48,899 bases of DNA, taken from NCBI GenBank assembly GCA_017440965.1, contig JAFSGH010000086.1, positions 1-48,899 on the forward strand, written 5' to 3'. The notes under the pieces are model-generated. The model had not been told where the DNA came from, searched no databases, and worked only from the letters and a program-made list of their open reading frames with translations. Positions 16,223 through 23,600 of the stretch are shown here, piece after piece (the first letter of the stretch is position 1; the number at the start of each line of letters is the position of its first letter). This DNA is from Clostridia bacterium (GTDB lineage Bacteria; Bacillota; Clostridia; Oscillospirales; Acutalibacteraceae). A program made the position numbers and the translations under genes.

Positions 16223-17547
16223 TATTTTGCTCCTGTACATTGTTTTTGATAGATCGGGGCGTAAAGCTTACTGTCTCTGATAACGCATCCCGGAGTGCCG
16301 CCGGGAGTTCTCATTATCTCACTGCATTTGCTGCAGCAGATACAGAGCTTATTCTTATCCATACAGCCGTTATTGAGAATATCCTTTGCAAAATCGGGAT
16401 ATGCAAATACTGTTCTTCCGAAGCCTGCGATATCGAAAAGTCTTGCTTCAATAAAGCCTGCTGCAACAAAGGGAGCGGCGGCACCCAGATAAGAAAAAGC
16501 GGATGCGATAAGCTTCATTCCGGGTACCTCTCTTTTTATATCTGCGATGCCCTTGAGCATTCTTGCAACACCCTCAAGAGGATGCTCCTTTGTTTCATAG
16601 CCGCCCTTTGCAAAGGGACGGTTTACATGGGGATTGAAATAAGGATTTCCCATCGTGATATTAAGTATATCTACACCGTAGGAATTAAGAAGTCCGATAA
16701 GCTGAGCGGGCTCGGAAAGATCAATATCCGTACCTGCTCCCTCTCTTACGCCGAAGCCGTAAGGGTAGGGGAAGCCGTCATAAATATTAAGCCTTGAGGT
16801 AACAATAAAATCTTCAGAGGTTACCTCCATTGCACCGAGAATGCTCTCTCTTAAAAGTCTTGTTCTGTTTTCGAAGGAGCCGCCGTATTTTCCTTCTCTT
16901 TCAAATGCTGAAAGCAGCTCACAGTTGAGATATCTGTGACAGGCCTTGATATCAACTCCGTCAAATCCTGCTTTTTCGGCAAGTAACGAAGCATTTATAA
17001 GCGCTTCCTTGACCTGATCTATGTAAGTGTCGCTTACGATGTTTTCCTTCGGTATGGGGTTTTCCTTTTCAAAAACGGGATTATTATAAGCAATAAGAGG
17101 AGCGGGTATTCCCTGCGGCTTTGAATAGCGTCCTGAATGAGTAGCCTGCATAATTACAACAGGCTCAATGCCGTTTTCTTTAACTGCCGCTTCCTTTATA
17201 GCCTCAGTCTGTCTTCTGAATGCATCAAGATTATTTTTATTTATATAAAGCTGTCTCGGATTTGCCTTTCCTTCGGGAAGCACTGCAGTAGCCTCAAACC
17301 ATATAAGACCTGCACCGCCTTTGGCAAAACGGTCATAACGCCTTTTTGTAAGCTCTCCCGGAGTTCCGTCATAATTTCCGTCACAGCCCTCCATTGCCTG
17401 GCAGGCGAGTCTGTTGGAAACGATTTTCTTTCCGACGGTAAGACTTTTTCCGAGAATATCCGTGTTCTCTGAAAAAGGAAGTTCCGTGTCAAGCTCCTTA
17501 TTTTGTATCAAAAATTCTTCAACTGCAGAATATACTTTTCGAAGCAT
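16222..17547 (-). CDS. Old yellow enzyme-family NADH:flavin oxidoreductase with C-terminal cysteine cluster
   Basis: 441 residues. An FMN-binding TIM barrel is seen from NRLACQAMEGCDG near 45-57, through MQATHSGRYS (HxGR) and DGVDIKACHRYL, to LIASAFS and ARLFDIAGFGR. After the barrel comes CICCSKC (402-408) and a further cysteine at 421, close to the 4Fe-4S site of 2,4-dienoyl-CoA reductase and 2-enoate reductase. The long C-terminal FAD/NAD(P)H module of those enzymes is absent; the protein ends 20 residues after the last cysteine. GGGAGGATGA before the ATG is a strong ribosome site and a good promoter lies upstream, so this is the first gene of the operon. Expected role: reduction of an activated C=C bond with electrons from a separate partner (inference). 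Confidence 0.88.
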   Translation of the reverse strand: MLRKVYSAVEEFLIQNKELDTELPFSENTDILGKSLTVGKKIVSNRLACQAMEGCDGNYDGTPGELTKRRYDRFAKGGAGLIWFEATAVLPEGKANPRQLYINKNNLDAFRRQTEAIKEAAVKENGIEPVVIMQATHSGRYSKPQGIPAPLIAYNNPVFEKENPIPKENIVSDTYIDQVKEALINASLLAEKAGFDGVDIKACHRYLNCELLSAFEREGKYGGSFENRTRLLRESILGAMEVTSEDFIVTSRLNIYDGFPYPYGFGVREGAGTDIDLSEPAQLIGLLNSYGVDILNITMGNPYFNPHVNRPFAKGGYETKEHPLEGVARMLKGIADIKREVPGMKLIASAFSYLGAAAPFVAAGFIEARLFDIAGFGRTVFAYPDFAKDILNNGCMDKNKLCICCSKCSEIMRTPGGTPGCVIRDSKLYAPIYQKQCTGAK

Positions 17548-17576
17548 ATTTCATCCTCCCGATAGCTTATAGCTTT

Positions 17577-17605
17577 ATAATAAGCTTTTTTATTTTGTTA
17601 ATCAA
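17577..17605 (-). promoter_or_regulatory. Promoter of the seven-gene redox/lyase operon
   Basis: On the minus strand TTGATT (17605-17600), a 17-bp spacer and TATTAT (17582-17577), about 30 bp before the old yellow enzyme start. No clear operator palindrome is seen around it. Confidence 0.65.
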
Positions 17606-17690
17606 TATAAATGTTTATTTATCATCCGCCTTTTTTTGAAAAAGAAGTGAAAAATACGGGCATTTTGCTTCTCAGCTTCGCAGACAAACA

Positions 17691-17723
17691 AAAAAAGACC
17701 GTACAGATGAGTCTGTACGGTCG
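17691..17723 (-). terminator. Strong terminator of the GH30-PatB-GPH operon
   Basis: GACCGTACAGA pairs with TCTGTACGGTC across 17698-17723, and on the minus strand a run of seven T follows. It lies 6 nt after the symporter stop codon and separates this operon from the one starting at 17547. Confidence 0.95.
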
Positions 17724-17728
17724 GAAAA

Positions 17729-19240
17729 TTATTCATTGATCATAGCTGCCTGAGCGGCTCTTCTTGCTGCAAGTGCTTCAATTATTCTTGTTCTTTCTTT
17801 GCCTGAGATCTTATAGAAGAACATAGGAACGGCACAAAGAAGCATACTGATGCCGGGGATAATTGATACAAGTGAGAACATGGCAAAGTTCTGTGTTCTT
17901 GTAAGCTCTGTTGCGGCAACAACGACTTCGCTTGAAAGCATCTGAGAGGGATCGATCTCAATGAACATATACATAAGGATGATGCCTGTTGTGGCAAGTG
18001 CATTACCGAGCTTGTTTACGAAGCCCTGAAGTGCCGAGCCGAGACCGTTATCTCTGTAGCCCGTCTGAAGCTCAAGATAGTCAAGGCAGTCACCGATCAT
18101 TGCATTTGATACGACATTGAGAACGCCGAGGGGGATGCAGGAAACAAGGATGAAGGGGATACAGATATAAAGATTTGCAGTGTACCATCCGATAACGGTG
18201 GTGAATATGCTTGCAACAAAGCCTGCAAGGCAGGTGGTTATAAGTATCTTTTTATAGTCAAATTTTCTGATGAGCTTGGGCATAAGAAGCATAGCACCGA
18301 ACATACCGACTATTGCACAGACCTGGAAAATGGTCTTTACGGAGGATACGCTTTCTGCTATGTACTTTGTTCTCAGCTCAAGGGACATATCGGGTGTAAG
18401 CTCGGGACCTATATAAAAGGCATATCTTGCAACATGGACTGCTGCTGCCTGAACCATATATCTTCCGCTGGAAAGCACACCCATTGCGACAACAAGCATT
18501 AAAGGCTTGCAGGTAAATATTCTCTTAAGAGCGTTAGGCTCACCGGGCTTTCTTACCTTTGCGGGAGGAATTATTCTTTCGTTTATATGGAAATAGGAAT
18601 TTCCGTACATAACCACACCGATGGCAACACAGACGCCTGCGATTATCAGATAACGCTGCTTTTCATATTCGATACCTGTTGAGCCTAAAAGAGTGGGAAG
18701 AGTAAAGCCTGCAACGAGGAAAAGCACCTCGGGAAGGGCAGAGCCTATGCTGTTGAGGTTCTTTGTATAGGAAATTACATAGCCTCTTTCATCGGCATTC
18801 GGTGTCATAAGATTGGGAATGCCCCAGAAGGGAACATCGGCAAGGGTATAGCACATTCCCCAGAGCACATATGTGACGGCTGCATATATCATAAGCTCGG
18901 TCTTGGGAAGATCGGGGGAGATATAGAGCATAATGGTAAGAACTGCGATGGGAACAATTGCATAAAGAATGTACGGCTTCATCTTACCGCGACGGGGATT
19001 TGCCTTATCTGCAATTATGCCCATAAGCGGATCGTTTATGGCGTCCCAGATTCGAGCAAGAAGCATAAGGAGCATAACAAACATCAACGGAAGCTGAAGA
19101 ACGTTTACGTAGTAGTCACTGATATAGCTTGACATCATAGCGTATATCATTCCCTGTCCCATTGCGCCTACAGCAAACATATTGAGCTCTTTTTTAGGAA
19201 CAACAAAGCCGGGGCGTGTCTCTTTAACTTTTTTTGCCAT
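17729..19240 (-). CDS. GPH-family glycoside/pentoside/hexuronide:cation symporter
   Basis: 503 residues with twelve predicted membrane segments, in the inner membrane. The hallmark loop of MelB-type carriers is at 62-90: ARIWDAINDPLMGIIAD then NPRRGKMKPY, with D66 and D70 as cation/sugar-site candidates. The second signature, ADVPFWGIPNLM followed by DERG, is near 134-152. It should import a glycoside or uronide with Na+ or H+; the substrate cannot be told from sequence. AGAGGAAAT precedes the ATG. It is 21 nt from the PatB-redoxin gene and is the last gene before a strong terminator. It may feed both this operon and the neighbouring seven-gene one. Confidence 0.93.
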   Translation of the reverse strand: MAKKVKETRPGFVVPKKELNMFAVGAMGQGMIYAMMSSYISDYYVNVLQLPLMFVMLLMLLARIWDAINDPLMGIIADKANPRRGKMKPYILYAIVPIAVLTIMLYISPDLPKTELMIYAAVTYVLWGMCYTLADVPFWGIPNLMTPNADERGYVISYTKNLNSIGSALPEVLFLVAGFTLPTLLGSTGIEYEKQRYLIIAGVCVAIGVVMYGNSYFHINERIIPPAKVRKPGEPNALKRIFTCKPLMLVVAMGVLSSGRYMVQAAAVHVARYAFYIGPELTPDMSLELRTKYIAESVSSVKTIFQVCAIVGMFGAMLLMPKLIRKFDYKKILITTCLAGFVASIFTTVIGWYTANLYICIPFILVSCIPLGVLNVVSNAMIGDCLDYLELQTGYRDNGLGSALQGFVNKLGNALATTGIILMYMFIEIDPSQMLSSEVVVAATELTRTQNFAMFSLVSIIPGISMLLCAVPMFFYKISGKERTRIIEALAARRAAQAAMINE

Positions 19241-19261
19241 TTTATTTCCTCTTTTCTGATT

Positions 19262-21034
19262 TTACTGTTTTCTCAAAGCTGCGAGAAGCTTTCTTGCATC
19301 AGGAAAATCTCCTATGGTTTTACAATAATGAGAATATATCACTTTTCCGTTTCTGTCAAGACCGACAAAGGCACAAAGCTGAAGCTCACGGTGTGATGAG
19401 ACAGCATTTTCGTCGGATACGAAGGCATTTATCATATCCGTATCAAGAAGATTTCTGATATCTCCCTTTGTCATATCCTCAAACTTCTTATCGCCTGCAA
19501 CCATATTTATCATGCTGTTTGCTTCAAAGATGTTATAACGGTCATAAAGCACTGCGTCAGGATCTGCGATCAATTCGAACGGATAAGCACTTTGAACCTC
19601 TGACAAAAGCTTTAAGTCAGACTGAAGCACAAATTTTATCTCTATTCCCATCATACGGAATACACGCTGATATTTTTTGAATGTGTCGAGCATCTCCTTG
19701 CAGATACTGCATTCATAGTATCTTGAAAAGACGAGAAGCGTCTTTTTTGTAAGGCTTTCTCCTAACCTTTTGTTTTTTCCGTAGGCGGAATTATATATTA
19801 TATCGGAAAGATCGTCGCCCTTTTCGAGCTTTTTGCAGTAAGGCTTGCCGTTTTCCTTCCAATCGGCTCTTACCTTTTCGACTGCGGCACGAAATCTCTC
19901 CATTGTTTTTTCAAGTGTTATTCTTGCACAGGCAAGATTAATTCTCTGAAAGCCTCTTCCGAGATCACCGAACATTTCGCCCCAATCGAGGAAAATATCG
20001 GCATCCTCAAGCATATTGCGAAGCTGAACATGAGTCATTCCGAGGCTTCTCATATCAAGCCACTGAAGATATGTGCCTTCAAGAGGAAATACCTTTATCT
20101 CGGGGAAGTTTTCTGTCATAAAGTCCTTTACATAGTCTGCATTTGAGGATATCACCGAAAGAAGCTCCTCGAGCCAGTCCTCGCACTGATTATACGCAGT
20201 CTTGCAGGCTTCATAAGCAAAGATATTCAGATGGCTTTGCATATTTATCATCTGGCAGGCGTTGACCTTTGCTCTCGTCTTTTTGTCGGGGATGATAATA
20301 TTCGAGCACTGAAGACCTGCAAGGTTGAAGGTCTTACTGGGTGCGGTACAAACAGCAATATTATTTTCAATGTCTTTTCCGAGAGTGGCCATAACGGTAT
20401 GTGTAAAGCCGGGCATTATAAGATCGTTATGTATTTCATCGTCTATAATGAATACTCCGTTATTTGTGCATATATCGGCAACCCTTTTCAGCTCGTCCCT
20501 TGTCCATACTCTTCCTATGGGATTATGGGGATTGCAGAATATTATTGCTTTTGTTTTTTCTTCCTTTGCTTTCTTTTCAAGATCCTCAAAATCGATCTCA
20601 TATCTGCCGTCCGAAAGCTTTAATTCGCTGTATCGGAAGTGTCTGCTTTTTGCGAGCACGGCCATATCAAAGGGATAATAAACGGGGGTAAGGATAATTA
20701 TTCCGTCGCCGGGCTTTGTTACTGCCTCGATAAGAATTCCGAGAGCATTGACTACACCGGGGGTGGTAACTATCCACTCTTTATTTATATTGAAGCTGTG
20801 CCGTCTTTTCATCCAGGACACTACGGCATCAAAGTATTCATCGGTAGGATCCGTGTAGCCTAATATCTGATCGTTTGCAAGTGCCGCAAGAGCTGCTTTT
20901 ATCTGCGGTGCAGTGGTAAATTCCATATCTGCAACCGAAAGGGGAACAGCATCCTTACTTGCATTTTTTGCACTGTTCCATTTTGATGAGCCTTGTCCTG
21001 TACGGTCGGCAACAGTGGTAAAATCGTATTTCAT
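19262..21034 (-). CDS. MalY/PatB-type PLP C-S lyase/aminotransferase fused to a redoxin-like domain
   Basis: 590 residues in two parts. Residues 1 to about 395 are a fold-type I PLP enzyme of the MalY/PatB (cystathionine beta-lyase-like) branch: VADMEFTTAP at 34-43, ITTPGV-like VTTPGVV near 89-95, CNPHNPIGR at 167-175, FIIDDEIH at 195-202 (D198/D199), and the PLP lysine K234 in APSKTFNLAG. Residues about 425-590 resemble a peroxiredoxin/AhpC-TSA-like thioredoxin fold: KKTLLVFSRYYECSIC with C442-x-x-C445, then ELIADPDAVLYDRYNI and LCAFVGLDRNGKVIYSHY. PatB enzymes alone are about 390 residues, so this is a true fusion. It would cleave a C-S bond or transaminate; the redoxin half may handle the released sulfur or thiol (inference). 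It lies 13 nt from GH30 and 21 nt from the symporter. Confidence 0.87.
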   Translation of the reverse strand: MKYDFTTVADRTGQGSSKWNSAKNASKDAVPLSVADMEFTTAPQIKAALAALANDQILGYTDPTDEYFDAVVSWMKRRHSFNINKEWIVTTPGVVNALGILIEAVTKPGDGIIILTPVYYPFDMAVLAKSRHFRYSELKLSDGRYEIDFEDLEKKAKEEKTKAIIFCNPHNPIGRVWTRDELKRVADICTNNGVFIIDDEIHNDLIMPGFTHTVMATLGKDIENNIAVCTAPSKTFNLAGLQCSNIIIPDKKTRAKVNACQMINMQSHLNIFAYEACKTAYNQCEDWLEELLSVISSNADYVKDFMTENFPEIKVFPLEGTYLQWLDMRSLGMTHVQLRNMLEDADIFLDWGEMFGDLGRGFQRINLACARITLEKTMERFRAAVEKVRADWKENGKPYCKKLEKGDDLSDIIYNSAYGKNKRLGESLTKKTLLVFSRYYECSICKEMLDTFKKYQRVFRMMGIEIKFVLQSDLKLLSEVQSAYPFELIADPDAVLYDRYNIFEANSMINMVAGDKKFEDMTKGDIRNLLDTDMINAFVSDENAVSSHRELQLCAFVGLDRNGKVIYSHYCKTIGDFPDARKLLAALRKQ

Positions 21035-21047
21035 AATATACCGCTTT

Positions 21048-22409
21048 CTAATATGTTAATGTTGTGACCGAACGGGGAGAAATGATAATATCAGAGCTTC
21101 GGTCATATGTAAATTCTTCAAGGTTTCTGTTATCATCCGTCACCGCCGTGAGAACAGTTTTCCCGAATGTGTTTTTCAAGGTTATGCTCTCGTCTGACGG
21201 ATTTATAAGGATAACCACGGTTTTTGAGTCCTTTGTAAAGGCAAGAGGAAGGACCGTCTTATTGTCGCAGAATATTTCGGTCCTTACTGCACCGAGGGGA
21301 ATATATTTTGAGAAATTTCCCGTTACAAAATATCTTTTTGTAAGCTCATAGGTTTTTTCATCTTCGTTAATATAAATAAGACCGTCACAGTAATCCACCT
21401 CGGATACTGCTATCCAATGCTGCCAGGATGAGACACCGAGAACGGAGAAATCCTCATACATCACCCTTGCACATTCAAGGGCGGAATCCATACCCTTATC
21501 CCGGCCGCCCTTCATATGACACCATTCGCTCATCTTTACGGGAACGCCCGGGAAGAAGATATCAAGAAATCTGCGGTATCTTCTGAGAAAGCCCACGCGG
21601 TCATTGAGAAATTTCAGCGGAATGGGAAGGCAGTAGGAATGCACATCTATACCGTCACAGCTGCTTCTTACCCTTTTATCAAGAAGCACCGCAAGGGTAT
21701 ATACTTTATTGAACCATCTTATGTCTCCGTTTTCGCAGGCGCTTATCTTTACGCCCCGAAGAAGCGGACGCTCTGAGAGTGCCGCTGAGGTTTTCTTAAG
21801 AAGAGAATACACTCCGTAGGGGGTATAATGACAGCCCTCCTGACCGTTTTTTTCCGTCCATATCCATAAGGGCTCGTTTACGGGAGAAATATATTTTACG
21901 GGAATGCCCTCTGATATGAAATGCTCGGCACAATCAAGGATATATTTTGCGAAAGCTTCCTCGTTTTTTCTCGGAAGATTACAGTGCCACGCCTTATCAA
22001 GACAGGATTTGTGATTTTTTGTAAGAGCTTCGGGGGGAGAATTTGAAAAGAGAATGACCTCTGTTGCCCCCTTTTCAACACAAAGCCTCATCATTTTTAC
22101 AGCATTCTTATCTCTTGACCAGTCATAGCTGCCGTCAGAAGAGGTAAAGCTTTCTGCCATACGGTTTTTATTGGGGAAAACGCTGGAATTGCTGTTTTTT
22201 GATCCGCCGCCAAGATTATATCGGTAAATGTTCATACCGATGCCCTTATCCTTACTGTATAAAAGCTCGGCTATCTTTTCGCAAACGGGTATACTGTCAT
22301 TATTCAGTGTATGCTCCCAACCGCCTACGACCTGTGCCCACCAGGCACCTGAGGCACCTATGCCCTCAAAATGGCTGTAGGTCTTACCCTGATCAACTGT
22401 AATTTTCAT
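21048..22409 (-). CDS. GH30-family glycoside hydrolase
   Basis: 453 residues, no signal peptide. The (beta/alpha)8 barrel begins FEGIGASGAWWAQ (14-26). The clan GH-A catalytic pair is clear: acid/base E179 in SPVNEPLW and nucleophile E295 in KMSEWC. YRYNLGGGS near 62-70 is typical of GH30. A short beta-domain of about 90 residues closes the protein (PRSVTTLTY), as in GH30. Family activities include beta-glucosylceramidase, endo-beta-1,6-galactanase, beta-1,6-glucanase and xylanase; the GGGS/NEPLW pattern is closest to the galactanase/glucanase side, but I cannot fix specificity. Being cytoplasmic, it probably cuts imported oligosaccharides. It is 9 nt after the DtxR-type regulator, in the same operon. 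Confidence 0.9.
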   Translation of the reverse strand: MKITVDQGKTYSHFEGIGASGAWWAQVVGGWEHTLNNDSIPVCEKIAELLYSKDKGIGMNIYRYNLGGGSKNSNSSVFPNKNRMAESFTSSDGSYDWSRDKNAVKMMRLCVEKGATEVILFSNSPPEALTKNHKSCLDKAWHCNLPRKNEEAFAKYILDCAEHFISEGIPVKYISPVNEPLWIWTEKNGQEGCHYTPYGVYSLLKKTSAALSERPLLRGVKISACENGDIRWFNKVYTLAVLLDKRVRSSCDGIDVHSYCLPIPLKFLNDRVGFLRRYRRFLDIFFPGVPVKMSEWCHMKGGRDKGMDSALECARVMYEDFSVLGVSSWQHWIAVSEVDYCDGLIYINEDEKTYELTKRYFVTGNFSKYIPLGAVRTEIFCDNKTVLPLAFTKDSKTVVILINPSDESITLKNTFGKTVLTAVTDDNRNLEEFTYDRSSDIIISPRSVTTLTY

Positions 22410-22418
22410 ATATATCCC

Positions 22419-22781
22419 TTACTTTTCAGAATGTTTTTTTATGGCTTCAAATGATTCTTCGCTGATAACATGCTCTATCTTGCAGGCATCCTCTGCTGCA
22501 ATTTCAGGGGCTACACCGAGTCTTATAAGACATTCCGTGAGTAAGGTGTGTCTTTCAAACATTGTTTCCGCAATGGCTTTTCCTTCATCCGTAAGCTTTA
22601 ATTCGCCGTTATCACCGACGGTTATGAAGCCGCCGTTACGAAGAAGTCCCACTGCTCTTGAAACGCTGGGCTTTGAATATCCGAGATGCTCACTGACATC
22701 AACTGAACGAACCAAGGGAAGCTTTTTGCTGAGAACATATATTGTTTCAAGATACATTTCTCCTGATTCCTGCAATCTCAT
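22419..22781 (-). CDS. DtxR/IdeR-type metal-dependent transcriptional regulator
   Basis: 120 residues: a winged helix (about 1-65) and a metal-binding/dimer helix pair. The primary metal ligands match the iron-type DtxR site: M9 (in GEMYLETIY), C100, E103 and H104 (in CKIEH), not the D8/E99 set of MntR. Of the ancillary DtxR site, H78 remains but the next two ligands are replaced (T82, A96). There is no SH3-like third domain. GGAGGT is well placed before the ATG and a good promoter lies upstream. It leads the operon with GH30, PatB-redoxin and the symporter, so it may control them in response to Fe(II) (inference); it could also be a local transcription unit only partly read through. Confidence 0.88.
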   Translation of the reverse strand: MRLQESGEMYLETIYVLSKKLPLVRSVDVSEHLGYSKPSVSRAVGLLRNGGFITVGDNGELKLTDEGKAIAETMFERHTLLTECLIRLGVAPEIAAEDACKIEHVISEESFEAIKKHSEK

Positions 22782-22810
22782 ATGATGACCTCCGTTAATG
22801 TAATATTGCT

Positions 22811-22839
22811 ATTTTAACACAAGTATTGTTTTTTAGCAA
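22811..22839 (-). promoter_or_regulatory. Promoter of the DtxR-GH30-PatB-GPH operon
   Basis: On the minus strand TTGCTA (22839-22834), 17-bp spacer, TAAAAT (22816-22811). It stands back to back with the plus-strand promoter at 22854, so a regulator bound between them could act on both. Confidence 0.7.
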
Positions 22840-22853
22840 GTGCCGATTGTTTA

Positions 22854-22882
22854 TTGACTTTGGGAAACGGTTAATGTAAAAT
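22854..22882 (+). promoter_or_regulatory. Promoter of the LiaF-like/DUF4097 pair
   Basis: TTGACT (22854-22859), 17-bp spacer, TAAAAT (22877-22882), 35 bp before the start codon at 22917. Confidence 0.75.
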
Positions 22883-22916
22883 AAATATATAAAATATTTA
22901 CTGCGGAGGACAGAAA

Positions 22917-23600
22917 ATGAAAAATATTAACAGAGTTCTTTGGGGTGTTGTTCTGGTTGCCGTCGGTGTTCTTTTCGGACTTAAGGCAATGAATATCATT
23001 GATTTTGATATATTTTTTGACGGCTGGTGGACGCTTTTTATCATCATTCCGAGCTTTATCAGCCTTATAACGCAAAGAGATAAGACGGGAAGCATAATCG
23101 GTCTTGTCGTCGGCGTCGTGCTTTTCCTGGCGAGCCGTGATATTATTTCCTTTGCTATGCTCTGGAAACTTCTTATTCCGGCTGTTATCGTGATCATCGG
23201 TCTTTGCCTTATTTTTAAGGATGCCTTTAATAAGAGAGCAAAGGATGCGGTGAAAAGAATAAACGCCGAGGGCTATCCTCTTAAGCAGGGAACTGCAGTT
23301 TTTGCAGGGCAGAAGGTAAATTTTGCAGGCAATGATTTTTACGGTGCTGAGCTTACCGCTGTATTCGGCGGACTTGAATGCGATTTAAGAGGAGCTGTTA
23401 TTGACCGTGATACTGTCATAAATGTAAGTGCTATCTTCGGCGGAATCGATATTTATGTGCCTGAAAATGTAAATATTGAGATATGCACCACTCCCATATT
23501 CGGCGGAACTGCAAATAAGACACAAAGAGCCCGTATGGAGAACACGCCTACGGTATTTATTAACGGTTTATGCATCTTCGGAGGAGTTGATATCAAATGA
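22917..23600 (+). CDS. LiaF-like membrane protein (LiaI/LiaF-type TM region + LiaF C-terminal domain)
   Basis: 227 residues. Four membrane segments occupy about 5-105 (RVLWGVVLVAVGVLFGLKAM; a WWTLFIIIPSFISLI pair; GLVVGVVLFLA; LLIPAVIVIIGLCLIF). The C-terminal 100 residues form the right-handed beta-stack of the LiaF C-terminal family, with repeated VFGG/IFGG turns (AVFGGLECDLRGA, AIFGGIDIYVP, PIFGGTANK, CIFGGVDIK). In Bacillus LiaF restrains the LiaRS cell-envelope stress system, but no histidine kinase or LiaR is next to it, so the regulatory role is open. GGAGGA precedes the ATG. The last four bases overlap the next gene (ATGA at 23597-23600), so the two are translationally coupled. Confidence 0.85.
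   Translation: MKNINRVLWGVVLVAVGVLFGLKAMNIIDFDIFFDGWWTLFIIIPSFISLITQRDKTGSIIGLVVGVVLFLASRDIISFAMLWKLLIPAVIVIIGLCLIFKDAFNKRAKDAVKRINAEGYPLKQGTAVFAGQKVNFAGNDFYGAELTAVFGGLECDLRGAVIDRDTVINVSAIFGGIDIYVPENVNIEICTTPIFGGTANKTQRARMENTPTVFINGLCIFGGVDIK

Noticed and set aside
22419-22781. MntR (manganese) regulator
   Set aside because: The ligand set M9/C100/E103/H104 is the DtxR/IdeR type, not the MntR type.
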